Source of the DNA: Desulfobulbaceae bacterium
GTDB lineage: Bacteria; Desulfobacterota; Desulfobulbia; Desulfobulbales; Desulfocapsaceae
DNA length: 64,000 nucleotides
NCBI GenBank assembly: GCA_024640625.1
Contig: JAHEER010000003.1
Location: 50,258 to 114,257 of the forward strand
Reading direction: 5' to 3'
Shown: positions 8,630 to 17,026 of the stretch, one piece after another
How positions within the stretch are numbered: the first letter of the stretch is position 1
Layout: the number at the start of each line of letters is the position of its first letter
Notes under the pieces: generated by a model
The model's database searches: none
Seen by the model: only the letters and a program-made list of their open reading frames with translations
Told to the model about the DNA's origin: nothing
Position numbers and translations under genes: made by a program

Positions 8630-9004
8630 TTATTCGACCAGAGACTTGAAAATTTTACAATTTCTGCAGATTCCGATTTTCTCTTTATAGGATGATTCAC
8701 TGGTGCACTCACACAGGGTGCCGCACAGGAACCAGCAGAGGTGGCCGCTCTGAAATTCCCAGGCCGGACAATCCTCTTTTTCCTGGCATTCCTTCTGCTC
8801 CCAGCAGGGGATCAGCTCGTCGGGGTTGCGACCGCGCTGCTTGATCAGCAGAAAGAATAGCTGACGTTCGATGTGGGCCGGAATTGAACGCCACCCCTGC
8901 TCATAGCTGTGAATGGTTTTCAGCGACATACCCAGCAGCGCTGCCAGCTGCTTCTGAGTTTTGCCAAGTTGCTTCCTGATTTTACTGAATTCCTCTTTTT
9001 CCAT
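8630..9004 (-). CDS. XRE-family regulator with cysteine-rich two-CW C-terminal domain
   Basis: The protein has 124 residues. Residues about 6-60 are a helix-turn-helix of the XRE/Cro type (GKTQKQLAALLGMSLKTIHS). The remaining half contains many cysteines and tryptophans: CWEQKECQEKEDCPAWEF, then CWFLCGTLC and ICRNCKIF. This matches the two-CW domain seen in delta-proteobacterial regulators and suggests metal or Fe-S/redox sensing, which is an inference. It is transcribed alone. The 280-base region upstream holds a dyad that may be its own operator. DNA binding is well supported; the signal is unknown. Confidence 0.8.
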   Translation of the reverse strand: MEKEEFSKIRKQLGKTQKQLAALLGMSLKTIHSYEQGWRSIPAHIERQLFFLLIKQRGRNPDELIPCWEQKECQEKEDCPAWEFQSGHLCWFLCGTLCECTSESSYKEKIGICRNCKIFKSLVE

Positions 9005-9064
9005 GACCTGTGTCCGCTGACCTGGTTGCAGTGAGTCCGCAAATGCTGCGGCCTTTCAATTAGT

Positions 9065-9086
9065 GTATATGTTCATATCAATATAC
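9065..9086. promoter_or_regulatory. Candidate operator dyad upstream of the XRE regulator
   Basis: GTATAT at 9065-9070 and ATATAC at 9081-9086 form a dyad with 10 bases between. The sequence TATGTTCAT within it (9068-9076) recurs at 9148-9156. The site lies 61 bases upstream of the XRE start, in the 280-base region shared with the divergent uracil-DNA-glycosylase-like gene. Autoregulation is inferred from position only. Confidence 0.3.
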
Positions 9087-9284
9087 CACAAATGGGGAGA
9101 ATGTGCTTTGCTTTTCTCCTCTTACTACTACAAAACTACAATGTGGCTATGTTCATCTTTGTAAATAAGCAAAATTACAGCATCTTATCCTCTCTTCGAA
9201 AACTATTGCGGGGACCGTACAAAGCGCTAATATAGGTCAAACGAGATACAATTTTGCCCATCAGAGTCTGTCGAAACAGTCCGC

Positions 9285-10076
9285 ATGACCACCGCTGAAC
9301 TCCTCAAATCCATCAGATCCCTGGTCGCCTACCACAAGTCGTGCGGAGTGCAGCACTACCGGCGCAGCGATGCCTTGGATGCGGGGCTGCGGCTGCTGGA
9401 AACCGTGGGCGCAGAGGAGCAGAGCCGGGCAACAAAGGCGGTGGATTCTCTATCCGTCGATATGACTCCGGCGGCCCCGGCATGCGGTGCGGGGACGGTT
9501 ACCATCGATGAACTGGCAGCAGAAATTGAAACGTGCCGCCTCTGTGAACTCTGGCAAACCAGAAATGTCAGCACGCCCGGTAAAGGGGGGCCGCATCCCG
9601 ATCTGCTGGTGGTAGGCGAGTGGCTCGAGTACAACCCGGAGGAGACCAGCGAAGCGCTGTTCGGAGAGCAGCAGGACCTGATGCTTTCCAGGATGATCGC
9701 AGCCATACGGTTGCGGTCCTCAGAAGTGTTTATCACCAATCTGATTAAATGCAGCGTGGCCCAGTCGGGTCGGCCTGATGCCAATCAGATTGCGACCTGC
9801 CTCGGCTACCTGAAGCAGCAGATAGGTCTGCTGGCGCCGCGGGTCATTGTCACCATGGGCACGACAACCTCGCAAGCGCTCCTGGACAGCAGTCGGCCGC
9901 TGATTGCTCTGCGCGGCAGATTTCATCAGTTTCAAGTCGGCGACGGAGCGCAGATTCCGCTAATGCCAACCTTCCATCCCACCTACCTGCTGAAAAACCC
10001 GGAGATGAAACAGCCGACCTGGAATGATCTGCAGGCGGTGAAGAAAAAGCTCGACGAAGCTCCCGGAAGACACTGA
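9285..10076 (+). CDS. Uracil-DNA glycosylase superfamily protein (family 4-like) with altered motif 1
   Basis: The protein has 263 residues. A Ser/Ala-rich N-terminal stretch precedes the UDG fold. Four cysteines (84, 87, 156, 172) sit where family 4/5 enzymes bind a 4Fe-4S cluster (CRLC, then IKC and ATC). The C-terminal motif HPTYLLKNP (231-239) matches the DNA-intercalation loop. The first motif, GEAPGxxE in family 4, reads VGEWLEYNPEE (110-120), so the uracil pocket or catalytic region differs. It may be a distinct subfamily with other substrate preference or an inactive relative. The gene stands alone between the XRE regulator and the end of the ten-gene operon, which converges on it. 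Confidence 0.75.
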   Translation: MTTAELLKSIRSLVAYHKSCGVQHYRRSDALDAGLRLLETVGAEEQSRATKAVDSLSVDMTPAAPACGAGTVTIDELAAEIETCRLCELWQTRNVSTPGKGGPHPDLLVVGEWLEYNPEETSEALFGEQQDLMLSRMIAAIRLRSSEVFITNLIKCSVAQSGRPDANQIATCLGYLKQQIGLLAPRVIVTMGTTTSQALLDSSRPLIALRGRFHQFQVGDGAQIPLMPTFHPTYLLKNPEMKQPTWNDLQAVKKKLDEAPGRH

Positions 10077-10460
10077 TCAGCCCAGGGCAATCAATCCTCT
10101 TTTACCCAGTTCGCGAAGAAACAGGGTGATGGACTGCTCAGCCTCCTGATTCGATATCCGATGCAGGCGGGCAAATTCCTCGATCAGTTGGGCGGTTGTT
10201 CTGCTGCCGTCGATCATTTGCCAGACCTGGCTGCCGAGGGCATCCAACTCGAGCTTTCTGGTCGGCGTCTCGGCGGGGGTATTGCCAAAGCGTTCGAATA
10301 TCGATTTCAGAATGGGTTTCAGTACCAGCATATACTCAACCCGCACCACTCCCGAGTCAAGGATTTCCCAGTTGACGACATTATTTCTTACCGGGGTGCA
10401 GGCCAGGGCCTGGTCACGCGTCAGGGCCGTCGGCGGCTTCTTCTTTCGGAATAATCCCAT
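10077..10460 (-). CDS. PqqD-like protein (peptide-chaperone / RRE-type winged helix)
   Basis: The protein has 127 residues. The second half matches PqqD: KLELDALGSQVWQMIDGSRT, then IEEFARLHRI and an acidic-hydrophobic helix ending LGKRGLIAL. PqqD-type domains bind peptide substrates and present them to modifying enzymes such as radical SAM proteins. No radical SAM enzyme or obvious precursor peptide is visible nearby. It is the last gene of the ten-gene operon, with its start 47 bases inside the preceding gene, which implies coupled translation. An N-terminal extension of about 65 residues with basic residues (MGLFRKKK) is unexplained. Confidence 0.75.
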   Translation of the reverse strand: MGLFRKKKPPTALTRDQALACTPVRNNVVNWEILDSGVVRVEYMLVLKPILKSIFERFGNTPAETPTRKLELDALGSQVWQMIDGSRTTAQLIEEFARLHRISNQEAEQSITLFLRELGKRGLIALG

Positions 10461-11307
10461 AACCTTCTTCCAGCATAGTCTCCACCCCTGTTTCTATGGG
10501 GGTTCTGCTTCTGATACTATACCCTAAAATACGGTCATGCTGAGGAAAATGAATAAAGGAGGAAGTCTGGTAAGGCTTCTTCCTTCGGATTCGGCCCCAC
10601 AGGTACTCAGAAAGCGTGGGAACGTGGCGGAAGTGAAGTGTGGACGGTTGGGCTGCCGTCTGTTTTTCGGGCGGGGCGGAACTGAAGGACTGAAAAAGGG
10701 CGGACAGTGAATTCTGCTGGAGGTGCTGGGAGGCTGGTGCCAGCCGACACAGGCGCAGTTCGGCGGCGCTGCTGGTAAAATTAAGAGAGGTCAGCCCGAA
10801 ACGAAAAGATGAACTCTGGAGCTCGAAACCAGCCGGAATCGAGAAGTAGAAATCTTGAATCCGCCAGCCTGCCAGTTCGGCGGGATCCGGGTGACAGTTC
10901 AGCGATCCTAATACCAGCGGAAAGGCCTCAAAAGTGACAATCGACTTGTGGTAGATTCTTATCAGCAGGGTTGTTGCGCAGCTCTTGCAGGTGAGCAGCA
11001 GTACCGTGTCCTCGGGGGAGTTATCGAGCCGAAAGGCGTCAACTTTGAATTTGTCGTTTAAGCCTGCCGGCAGCACGCCGTTCTGTCCCTGGCGCCTGGT
11101 AAAAATTCGGCCCGGCTCGAGCTGCTTGGCGATTTTCTCACCGGCGCCACCCCTGCTCTTTTGGGCGGGCGGCTGCCAACGCAGTTCAATAATTGGCCTG
11201 AGTTCCTGTTCAAGGATCAGATGCCGCTTGTCCTTGACGATGACTTCCCACTGTTCAGGGATGTCCAGGTGCAGGTGATTCCAGCGGATGGGTGTTGTGC
11301 GAGTCAC
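10414..11307 (-). CDS. Conserved-looking hypothetical protein paired with PqqD-like gene
   Basis: The protein has 297 residues, starting with GTG. There is no signal peptide or membrane helix, so it should be cytoplasmic. The N-terminal half is beta-rich (WNHLHLDIPEQWEVIVK, PIIELRWQPP), and a second similar module may start near residue 160 (WRIQDFYFSIPAGFEL). The repeated pattern 'x-D/S-I-P-x-x-W/F-E' suggests two related beta domains. I do not recognise the family. Its tight overlap with the PqqD-like gene suggests the two products act together. Function unknown. Confidence 0.7.
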   Translation of the reverse strand: MTRTTPIRWNHLHLDIPEQWEVIVKDKRHLILEQELRPIIELRWQPPAQKSRGGAGEKIAKQLEPGRIFTRRQGQNGVLPAGLNDKFKVDAFRLDNSPEDTVLLLTCKSCATTLLIRIYHKSIVTFEAFPLVLGSLNCHPDPAELAGWRIQDFYFSIPAGFELQSSSFRFGLTSLNFTSSAAELRLCRLAPASQHLQQNSLSALFQSFSSAPPEKQTAAQPSTLHFRHVPTLSEYLWGRIRRKKPYQTSSFIHFPQHDRILGYSIRSRTPIETGVETMLEEGYGIIPKEEAADGPDA

Positions 11308-11320
11308 GTGATGAGCGGTA

Positions 11321-11911
11321 TCAGCGCGGGAGCATATAGTCCCAGTCAGGGGCCATCCGCTGCTTGATGCGCTCTTTTTCTTCGTCTGTTTTGCTCTCTT
11401 CGCAGAATTTTATGAAACAGAAGCGTTCCTCTTCTTCCATTTCCGGGTAGGAAAGCTTCACCATGTTGCCGACGTTCTCATTTTCGTTCATCAGATTGTG
11501 CTGCAGGATAAGGTTGACCCGCCGGTTGTTGTCGTCGTACAGGCGCCACTTCCAGACATAAAGGACACCAAACGAGTCGCCTTTCCACTCGTCGGGTTTG
11601 CCGTAGTTGGTCTTAAATTTTTCCAGCAGTGTCTGGTAAAATTCCCTGCTCGAATCCTCATATTTCATCCGCATCTTGATGATCTGTCCGGGATAGGCGC
11701 AGGTGCCGTAAGAGATGATTCCTTTTCGAAACCCGTGCCAGTCATTGACCACTACCTCTTTGAGATAGTTGGAATACTCGATTCCCTCATAGTCGGTGAT
11801 GAAGGCTCCGAGTTTGAACCCGCCGATCTCGGTGGGGGCGCCTGCCGGCCGGACGGGGGAGGCGGCCAGAAGGACTCCGGCGATGAAAACGAAAAGGCAG
11901 AGGAATTTCAT
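11321..11911 (-). CDS. Secreted hypothetical protein
   Basis: The protein has 196 residues with a clear signal peptide (MKFLCLFVFIAGVLLAASPV, cleavage probably after an Ala near residue 22-24). The mature part begins with IGGFKLGAFITDYE, reminiscent of small periplasmic domains that describe themselves as 'G-x-x-LG', and has mixed alpha/beta character with aromatic strands (VLYVWKWRLYDD). No catalytic motif is visible. The gene sits 3 bases after the cyclic-nucleotide-binding protein and 13 bases before the next gene, inside the ten-gene operon, so it is probably the periplasmic component of that system. Confidence 0.7.
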   Translation of the reverse strand: MKFLCLFVFIAGVLLAASPVRPAGAPTEIGGFKLGAFITDYEGIEYSNYLKEVVVNDWHGFRKGIISYGTCAYPGQIIKMRMKYEDSSREFYQTLLEKFKTNYGKPDEWKGDSFGVLYVWKWRLYDDNNRRVNLILQHNLMNENENVGNMVKLSYPEMEEEERFCFIKFCEESKTDEEKERIKQRMAPDWDYMLPR

Positions 11912-11914
11912 ATC

Positions 11915-12445
11915 TCAGATGAGTGACGCTTTAGCATCGGCGTCGTTGAGGACTATTCTGTCGAGCATAAAGGTGGTTTGACTGATGAGGCGCTCGACAC
12001 GCAGCTGGATGATCCGCTCGATTAACACATCCTTGTGATCGGGGTACTTTTCCAGGATTTTCTGAAAAGCTTTACGTTCGATGGTGAGGGCTTGCACCTC
12101 GGTGACAGCCCGGGCAGAGAAGAACCAGTCAAACTGAGCAAGCAGGGCTAACTCGCCAAAAAAGTCGCCTTTGTGCAATCTCTGGAGCAGGACATCGGTG
12201 CCTTTGTGGGAGATGCTAATTTCAACGGCACCGTCATTAAGGATAAACGCCCTGTCAGCCTGGTCACCCTGTTCGATCAGCCTGTCGCCCTGACCATACG
12301 CGCGGCGAACTGACAGATAGGCAAAAAGTTTTACCACGTCGAGATGCAGTCCAGAGAACAGCGACGATTGCCTGAGAAGCTCGAAATCACTGGTAAGCCT
12401 GCAGATATTATTGTTTTCACTCTCTGCTGCTGTTGACGAGTTCAT
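11915..12445 (-). CDS. Cyclic-nucleotide-binding-domain protein without DNA-binding domain
   Basis: The protein has 176 residues from ATG 12445, which has an AAGGGG ribosome site; the longer frame lies inside the preceding ABC gene. Residues about 20-140 are a CRP-type cNMP domain with a GDFFGELALL phosphate-binding cassette. The Arg that normally contacts the phosphate appears shifted (FSARAV), so ligand binding is uncertain. There is no helix-turn-helix, so it is not a transcription factor. Its start overlaps the ABC exporter end by 29 bases, which suggests it gates or regulates that exporter. It lies inside the ten-gene operon. Confidence 0.8.
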   Translation of the reverse strand: MNSSTAAESENNNICRLTSDFELLRQSSLFSGLHLDVVKLFAYLSVRRAYGQGDRLIEQGDQADRAFILNDGAVEISISHKGTDVLLQRLHKGDFFGELALLAQFDWFFSARAVTEVQALTIERKAFQKILEKYPDHKDVLIERIIQLRVERLISQTTFMLDRIVLNDADAKASLI

Positions 12446-14984
12446 ACAGGACCCCTTGGCGTTCGATAAGATCGTCATAGGTTCCTGATTCGACTATCTT
12501 ACCTTCTTTCATTACTAATATATGGTCATATTCTGAAATCATGTCAAGACGGTGCACCACCGCGATAACCGTCGTATTCCCTCGTAATTTATTACTTATA
12601 TAGTGCTGTATCCTGGTCTGGGAGCTGTTGTCCAGGCTGGCCGTCGCCTCGTCGAGAATGAGAATTGGGCTGTTCTTCAGCAGCGCCCTTGCCAGGGCCA
12701 ATTTCTGTTTCTGACCACCGGAGAGGTTGTCCCCCTTGCTGCCGACATGGAAGTCGAGGCCGATTTCCATAATGTCATCCATGAGTCCGTATTGCCGTAG
12801 TGCTTGCTCCGCCACTACACTGAGATGTTCCCGAACCAGGTCCCGGTTAATGACGGTGCCGAAGATAATGTTGTCCTGCAGAGTGCGGGAGTAGAGGTAA
12901 TGATTGATGCAGAAAGGGGTGAAGGAGGTTTTGGCAGGAACCGCTTCCGATTCAACCGCGAGTGCGGTGATCTCGGATTGCGGCAAGCCGCTGCTGCAGC
13001 GCTCGATGTCGATGCCCGCCACATCCTGGAGAAAACGCAGGCGGGCCGACATGATGGCCGTTTCCAGACGCTTCGGCAAAGTAGTTATTTTATGCAGGCC
13101 CGGGATGAATTTGAGGCTGAGCAGCAACAGCCGGTTGCGTTCATTTTGCTTGAGACCGGCCAGTGAGTCTCCCGGCTTAATTCTGTCGGTAATTCTGGCG
13201 TAATTCTTAAGTTGATCGGGTCTCATGGGGCTGCCCTTGAAGAGGAAATCGTCACCGCTGAAACTGCCGAGCAGACTGACGGTCGCTGCTGCGATGGTGA
13301 GCCCGAACTCAAGCAGCGGATCCTCCAGTCTCTGATCTTTGAGAAAAGTTCTGAATTCCTGGTTAGTGAGAAGTTTTTTCGTGGTATGGGCGATCCCGTA
13401 ATTGCCGAACATAATGTTGACAGCCAGTGGGGAGTACCTCAGGAAGCTGTTTACGTCGTAGAATTCGACCGCCTGGGCGACCTCTTTGCTCAGCTGCTGC
13501 TGGACGATGCGCCGCATCTTCAAAAAACTGGGGATCATCGGCTCAGCTCTTTGAGGCGGGATGGTGGACCGCAGCCCCCAGCGTATCACATCGGGGGCGA
13601 GTCCAACTGCGGTCACTGTTTCAAATATTTCCCGCTGTTCGGGGAGTTCGTTTTTGAGGCCGGCCAGGTGCAGCGCTGTGCTGGCATAGAGCAGATTGTC
13701 CCGCACCGTGCCGGTAAAGATGAACGGATGCTGGGCCATGGTGCTGATGCCGGCAACCACCTCAGCTTGGGTAAGCATCTCGATGGGCTGGCCGTCAATG
13801 CTCAAGCTGCCGCTGCTCTGCTGATAGAGTCGGCTGAGAATAAGGCTCAGAGTCGATTTTCCGGAACCGGAGAAACCGACCAGGGCAAGGTGCTGCCCGG
13901 CTTCCAGACGAAAGTTGATATCATCCAGGAGTTGTATGCTTTCCTTGACTCGATAGCCGATTGCTTCAGCTTCGATTGCTCCCTTCATGGGCGGGCTGTC
14001 GGCTGCCGGGGCCTCGAGCAGGAATTGGGGCTGGTAATCGAACAGTTCCATGATCTGCCTGTAGCGGACCTGGGCATCCTGGTACGACTGGTAATAGATA
14101 ATCACCTCCTTCCAGGGATCGTATACTTTTTCATAGGCGGACAGAAACGCCACCAGCGCACCGATGGTGAACTCCCCGTTGATGGCCAGATAGCCGCCCA
14201 CCAGAAAGAGAATAAATGGTCCGAAGGACTGGAAAAGGTTGTTGCTGAATTTGATGCCGAACTTGAGAATATCGAGTCTGACAGCAAGGGTATAGAGCCG
14301 GTAAATCAAGCGATCGAGCTTCAACTGTTCGAGCAGAAACGAACCGTTGCCCTGCACTTCATGGATCCCTTCGGCCGCTTCGTTGACCACGCTGGCCATA
14401 CGTCTGACGACCATGACGCGTTTTTGATTGTAGCGGTTATGCACGCGCTGGAGGAGCGGGATAACGGTGAGCTCGAAAGGATAGATTATCATGCTGAGCA
14501 GTCCCAGCAGCGGGTTGAGATAGATCATGAAACCGAGGAAAACGGCAAAGGTAAGCACCGAGGTTATGGGAACGGCCAGAGCACCACCGAGAAAGGCGGC
14601 GATGGCGTTGAGTTCGGCCGTCATTGCCGAGGTGATGGTCCCGGTCTGAGTGCGGTGGAAAAACGGCAGGGGCAGCTTCAGCATATGCTGGTAGAGTTCC
14701 CGCCGCATGCCGATCAGGATCTTCTGACTGATCACCGACTCCAGCACGTTGGCCAAATACTTCATGATGCCGGCCGTCACCACGGCACCCATGTACAAGG
14801 CGCAGTAGAGGTAGAGTTTGTCAACCATTTTCAGGTTGATGGCGATATTGATAATCTTGCGCTGCATTTCCAGCGGGTAGACGCGGAAGAACAGACCCAC
14901 AACTATCACCAGCAGAAGGACCACCTGTAGTGCCCGGTACCGTTTTTTGATCCAGTAGAAAAGTGGTCGTTTAGTGAGTTGCAT
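12417..14984 (-). CDS. ABC exporter (fused permease-ATPase) with large insertion in the ATPase domain
   Basis: The protein has 855 residues; ordinary fused exporters have about 580-620. Residues 1-310 are a six-helix ABC exporter membrane domain. The ATPase starts near 335: Walker A GFSGSGKST (370-378), Q-loop Gln418, then FTGTVRDNLLYAS. Roughly 240 residues follow that do not belong to a normal nucleotide-binding domain, after which YSRTLQDNIIFGT (698-710) repeats the post-Q-loop element. Then come the signature LSGGQ (754-758), Walker B ILILDEA (774-780) and switch His811. All catalytic motifs are present once, so activity is plausible. The insert (about 476-690) is soluble-looking and unidentified. 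It precedes the cNMP protein in the ten-gene operon. Confidence 0.85.
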   Translation of the reverse strand: MQLTKRPLFYWIKKRYRALQVVLLLVIVVGLFFRVYPLEMQRKIINIAINLKMVDKLYLYCALYMGAVVTAGIMKYLANVLESVISQKILIGMRRELYQHMLKLPLPFFHRTQTGTITSAMTAELNAIAAFLGGALAVPITSVLTFAVFLGFMIYLNPLLGLLSMIIYPFELTVIPLLQRVHNRYNQKRVMVVRRMASVVNEAAEGIHEVQGNGSFLLEQLKLDRLIYRLYTLAVRLDILKFGIKFSNNLFQSFGPFILFLVGGYLAINGEFTIGALVAFLSAYEKVYDPWKEVIIYYQSYQDAQVRYRQIMELFDYQPQFLLEAPAADSPPMKGAIEAEAIGYRVKESIQLLDDINFRLEAGQHLALVGFSGSGKSTLSLILSRLYQQSSGSLSIDGQPIEMLTQAEVVAGISTMAQHPFIFTGTVRDNLLYASTALHLAGLKNELPEQREIFETVTAVGLAPDVIRWGLRSTIPPQRAEPMIPSFLKMRRIVQQQLSKEVAQAVEFYDVNSFLRYSPLAVNIMFGNYGIAHTTKKLLTNQEFRTFLKDQRLEDPLLEFGLTIAAATVSLLGSFSGDDFLFKGSPMRPDQLKNYARITDRIKPGDSLAGLKQNERNRLLLLSLKFIPGLHKITTLPKRLETAIMSARLRFLQDVAGIDIERCSSGLPQSEITALAVESEAVPAKTSFTPFCINHYLYSRTLQDNIIFGTVINRDLVREHLSVVAEQALRQYGLMDDIMEIGLDFHVGSKGDNLSGGQKQKLALARALLKNSPILILDEATASLDNSSQTRIQHYISNKLRGNTTVIAVVHRLDMISEYDHILVMKEGKIVESGTYDDLIERQGVLYELVNSSRE

Positions 14985-15063
14985 GGATAGTCAGGAAGTG
15001 AGAAGGCTTTGACCGCAGAAGCGGTGAGCGCCGCTTAACAGACAGCCGGCTTGGCGGCTGAGT

Positions 15064-17022
15064 TCAGTACGCCATATAGTTGAGCGACTTCATGATCAGG
15101 GCGAAGCCCATGGCGAACATGCCGGTCAGCCCCATACCGCAGGAAAATCCGGCCAGCAGCACCGGTGCATACTGCCGCCACATGGCTCCATACTTCTTCA
15201 AAAAAAAGTAGCGGCCCAGCAGGGCGCCCACCACCTCGAGAATGAGGCCGTGCGGGGTCGACTGGCCGAGCCCCCTGACCACGCCGTAGATCAGCAGGAT
15301 CGGCAGACCGAACAGGCTGAGAATAAAGTAGGCGAGCAGCCCGAAACCCAGCCCCGAGACTACAGTCACCCCGCTCAGGGCCTGATAGAAGGCCGAGTTC
15401 CCCTCCAGGGTGGAAGTTTGCATGAGCAGTGTGTTAAGGGCCTGCAGATGCCAGAGTTCCTGGGCATAGGGATAGCTCGCCGATGGTATGGGCGCCAGCC
15501 GCCAGATGAATTGGGAAAAGAAAAGAGAGGCAATCATCACCACCGGGAAGACGATGATCTCGGCCTTGATGATTCCCCGGATCGAGGTTCCCGTCAACTC
15601 GATCTGGCGAAACTGCACGGTGGCTTCACCGTAATTGTGAATCGGTATGGGCGCGTACCAGATTTCGATGCCCTGATAGCCAAAGAACCGGGCGCCGGCA
15701 ATGAAGCTGGCCTCCCGCACCAGCGGCAGGCTGACGAACTGCCCGGCGATACCCTCCATGCGTGCGGTGATATAGGAAATAATAGGAGTGTAGATAAAAC
15801 CGTAGGCGAGGAAGAAAATCCACGGGAAATTGGGCACCAGCCAGACGCAGAGACCGACATAGGCCAGCGTCGAAAAGAAGTAGATGGCGATCGAGATCCA
15901 GAAGTTGAAATCGCCCCTGCCCTCGGGTGGATTGAAAAGATCGTTCAAGGTTCCTCGCTCGGCGGAAGCGCTTTTAAACGACCTGAATACCGACCAGATG
16001 CCGATCACCCCGATGGCCAGGCCAAGGCCGATGCCGAAGCTCATGTAAAAATCGAAATTGTTGGCGAACACCGTCTCCACGGTAGCCATGCCCGGGTGCC
16101 AGCGATGCAGGATGCCCTGGGCATAAAGAATCGGATTCATGACCACGGTGATGATCAGTCCGATGAGACCGCCGATGACCGCCCAGAAGGGCAGCACCAT
16201 ACCGACGAACACCAGGCCCAGATCGAGCTGCAGCCCGGTGGCGACAGCCGGGAGTACCCCTTCGGTATAGCTGGTCATTTCGATCCAGGGGATGGGGATA
16301 AGACGGATTGATTCGGTAAAGATCAGTCCCGAGGCAACCGGCAGCAGCACATAGACGGCGCCGAACAGCAGGCCGATAACTCCTCCTATGGCAAAGACCC
16401 TCCATTTCCAGCCCGCTTTTTTCTCTTCGGTCGATTCAGCCAGGGCCATGGTGCCCAGGGCAGCCACGGGGGCCATGGGGAAGGGCAGCTTCTCCACATC
16501 CGAGGTGATCCGGTAAAGTGCGTAACCCAGACCAAAGTGATCGATACGCTGGATTATCTGGGAGCCGATGAGCAGCAGAATGGGGATCATCCAATCGCGA
16601 TGCAGGAAGGTACGCTCGATTATCGACATTGACTCCGGAGCGGGGGCGACCCAGGAGGGGATATGTTCGGTCAGGCCGAGCATGCGGGCGGCATCGGACT
16701 GGACCAGGTACTGATTCCAGAGCAGACCGGAAAACGGTGAAGCCAGGGCGGCGCCGGCCATGTAGTAGAGCAGAAATATCTCCTGCTGCTTCAATTCGGA
16801 GTGGGCCCTCTTGGCTATCTCGGCAAATAGGATGATGGTCACCCAGCGGGCTGCGGGGCCGATGCCCTGGCCGATGACAAGCTGCAGGTACATTGAGCCC
16901 GGCATCATCAGAAAGCCGATAAACACCGCCCCGATGATGGTCTTCCAGTCGAAGCCCTCTTCGAAATGATCGGGTGCCGGCAGCAGATCCCGATATTCTT
17001 TCAGTTCCTTGTCGTCGTACAT
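15064..17022 (-). CDS. Large multi-spanning membrane protein, OPT-transporter-like
   Basis: The protein has 652 residues with a short acidic cytoplasmic N terminus and many hydrophobic helices throughout. Segments such as FIGFLMMPGSMYLQLVIGQG, GLGYALYRITSDVEKLPFP and a Gly-rich C terminus recall oligopeptide-transporter (OPT)-like proteins, but the match is from memory and of modest strength. The gene begins 4 bases after the DUF6785/6784-like gene, so the two products are probably stoichiometric partners. A 79-base gap separates it from the ABC exporter downstream. The substrate is unknown. Confidence 0.65.
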   Translation of the reverse strand: MYDDKELKEYRDLLPAPDHFEEGFDWKTIIGAVFIGFLMMPGSMYLQLVIGQGIGPAARWVTIILFAEIAKRAHSELKQQEIFLLYYMAGAALASPFSGLLWNQYLVQSDAARMLGLTEHIPSWVAPAPESMSIIERTFLHRDWMIPILLLIGSQIIQRIDHFGLGYALYRITSDVEKLPFPMAPVAALGTMALAESTEEKKAGWKWRVFAIGGVIGLLFGAVYVLLPVASGLIFTESIRLIPIPWIEMTSYTEGVLPAVATGLQLDLGLVFVGMVLPFWAVIGGLIGLIITVVMNPILYAQGILHRWHPGMATVETVFANNFDFYMSFGIGLGLAIGVIGIWSVFRSFKSASAERGTLNDLFNPPEGRGDFNFWISIAIYFFSTLAYVGLCVWLVPNFPWIFFLAYGFIYTPIISYITARMEGIAGQFVSLPLVREASFIAGARFFGYQGIEIWYAPIPIHNYGEATVQFRQIELTGTSIRGIIKAEIIVFPVVMIASLFFSQFIWRLAPIPSASYPYAQELWHLQALNTLLMQTSTLEGNSAFYQALSGVTVVSGLGFGLLAYFILSLFGLPILLIYGVVRGLGQSTPHGLILEVVGALLGRYFFLKKYGAMWRQYAPVLLAGFSCGMGLTGMFAMGFALIMKSLNYMAY

Positions 17023-17026
17023 AGTC

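Noticed and set aside
13212..14930. Long + strand frame (572 residues) opposite the ABC exporter gene
   Set aside because: The minus-strand ABC exporter has all its motifs; this frame has no recognisable domain and is the mirror of its codon pattern.
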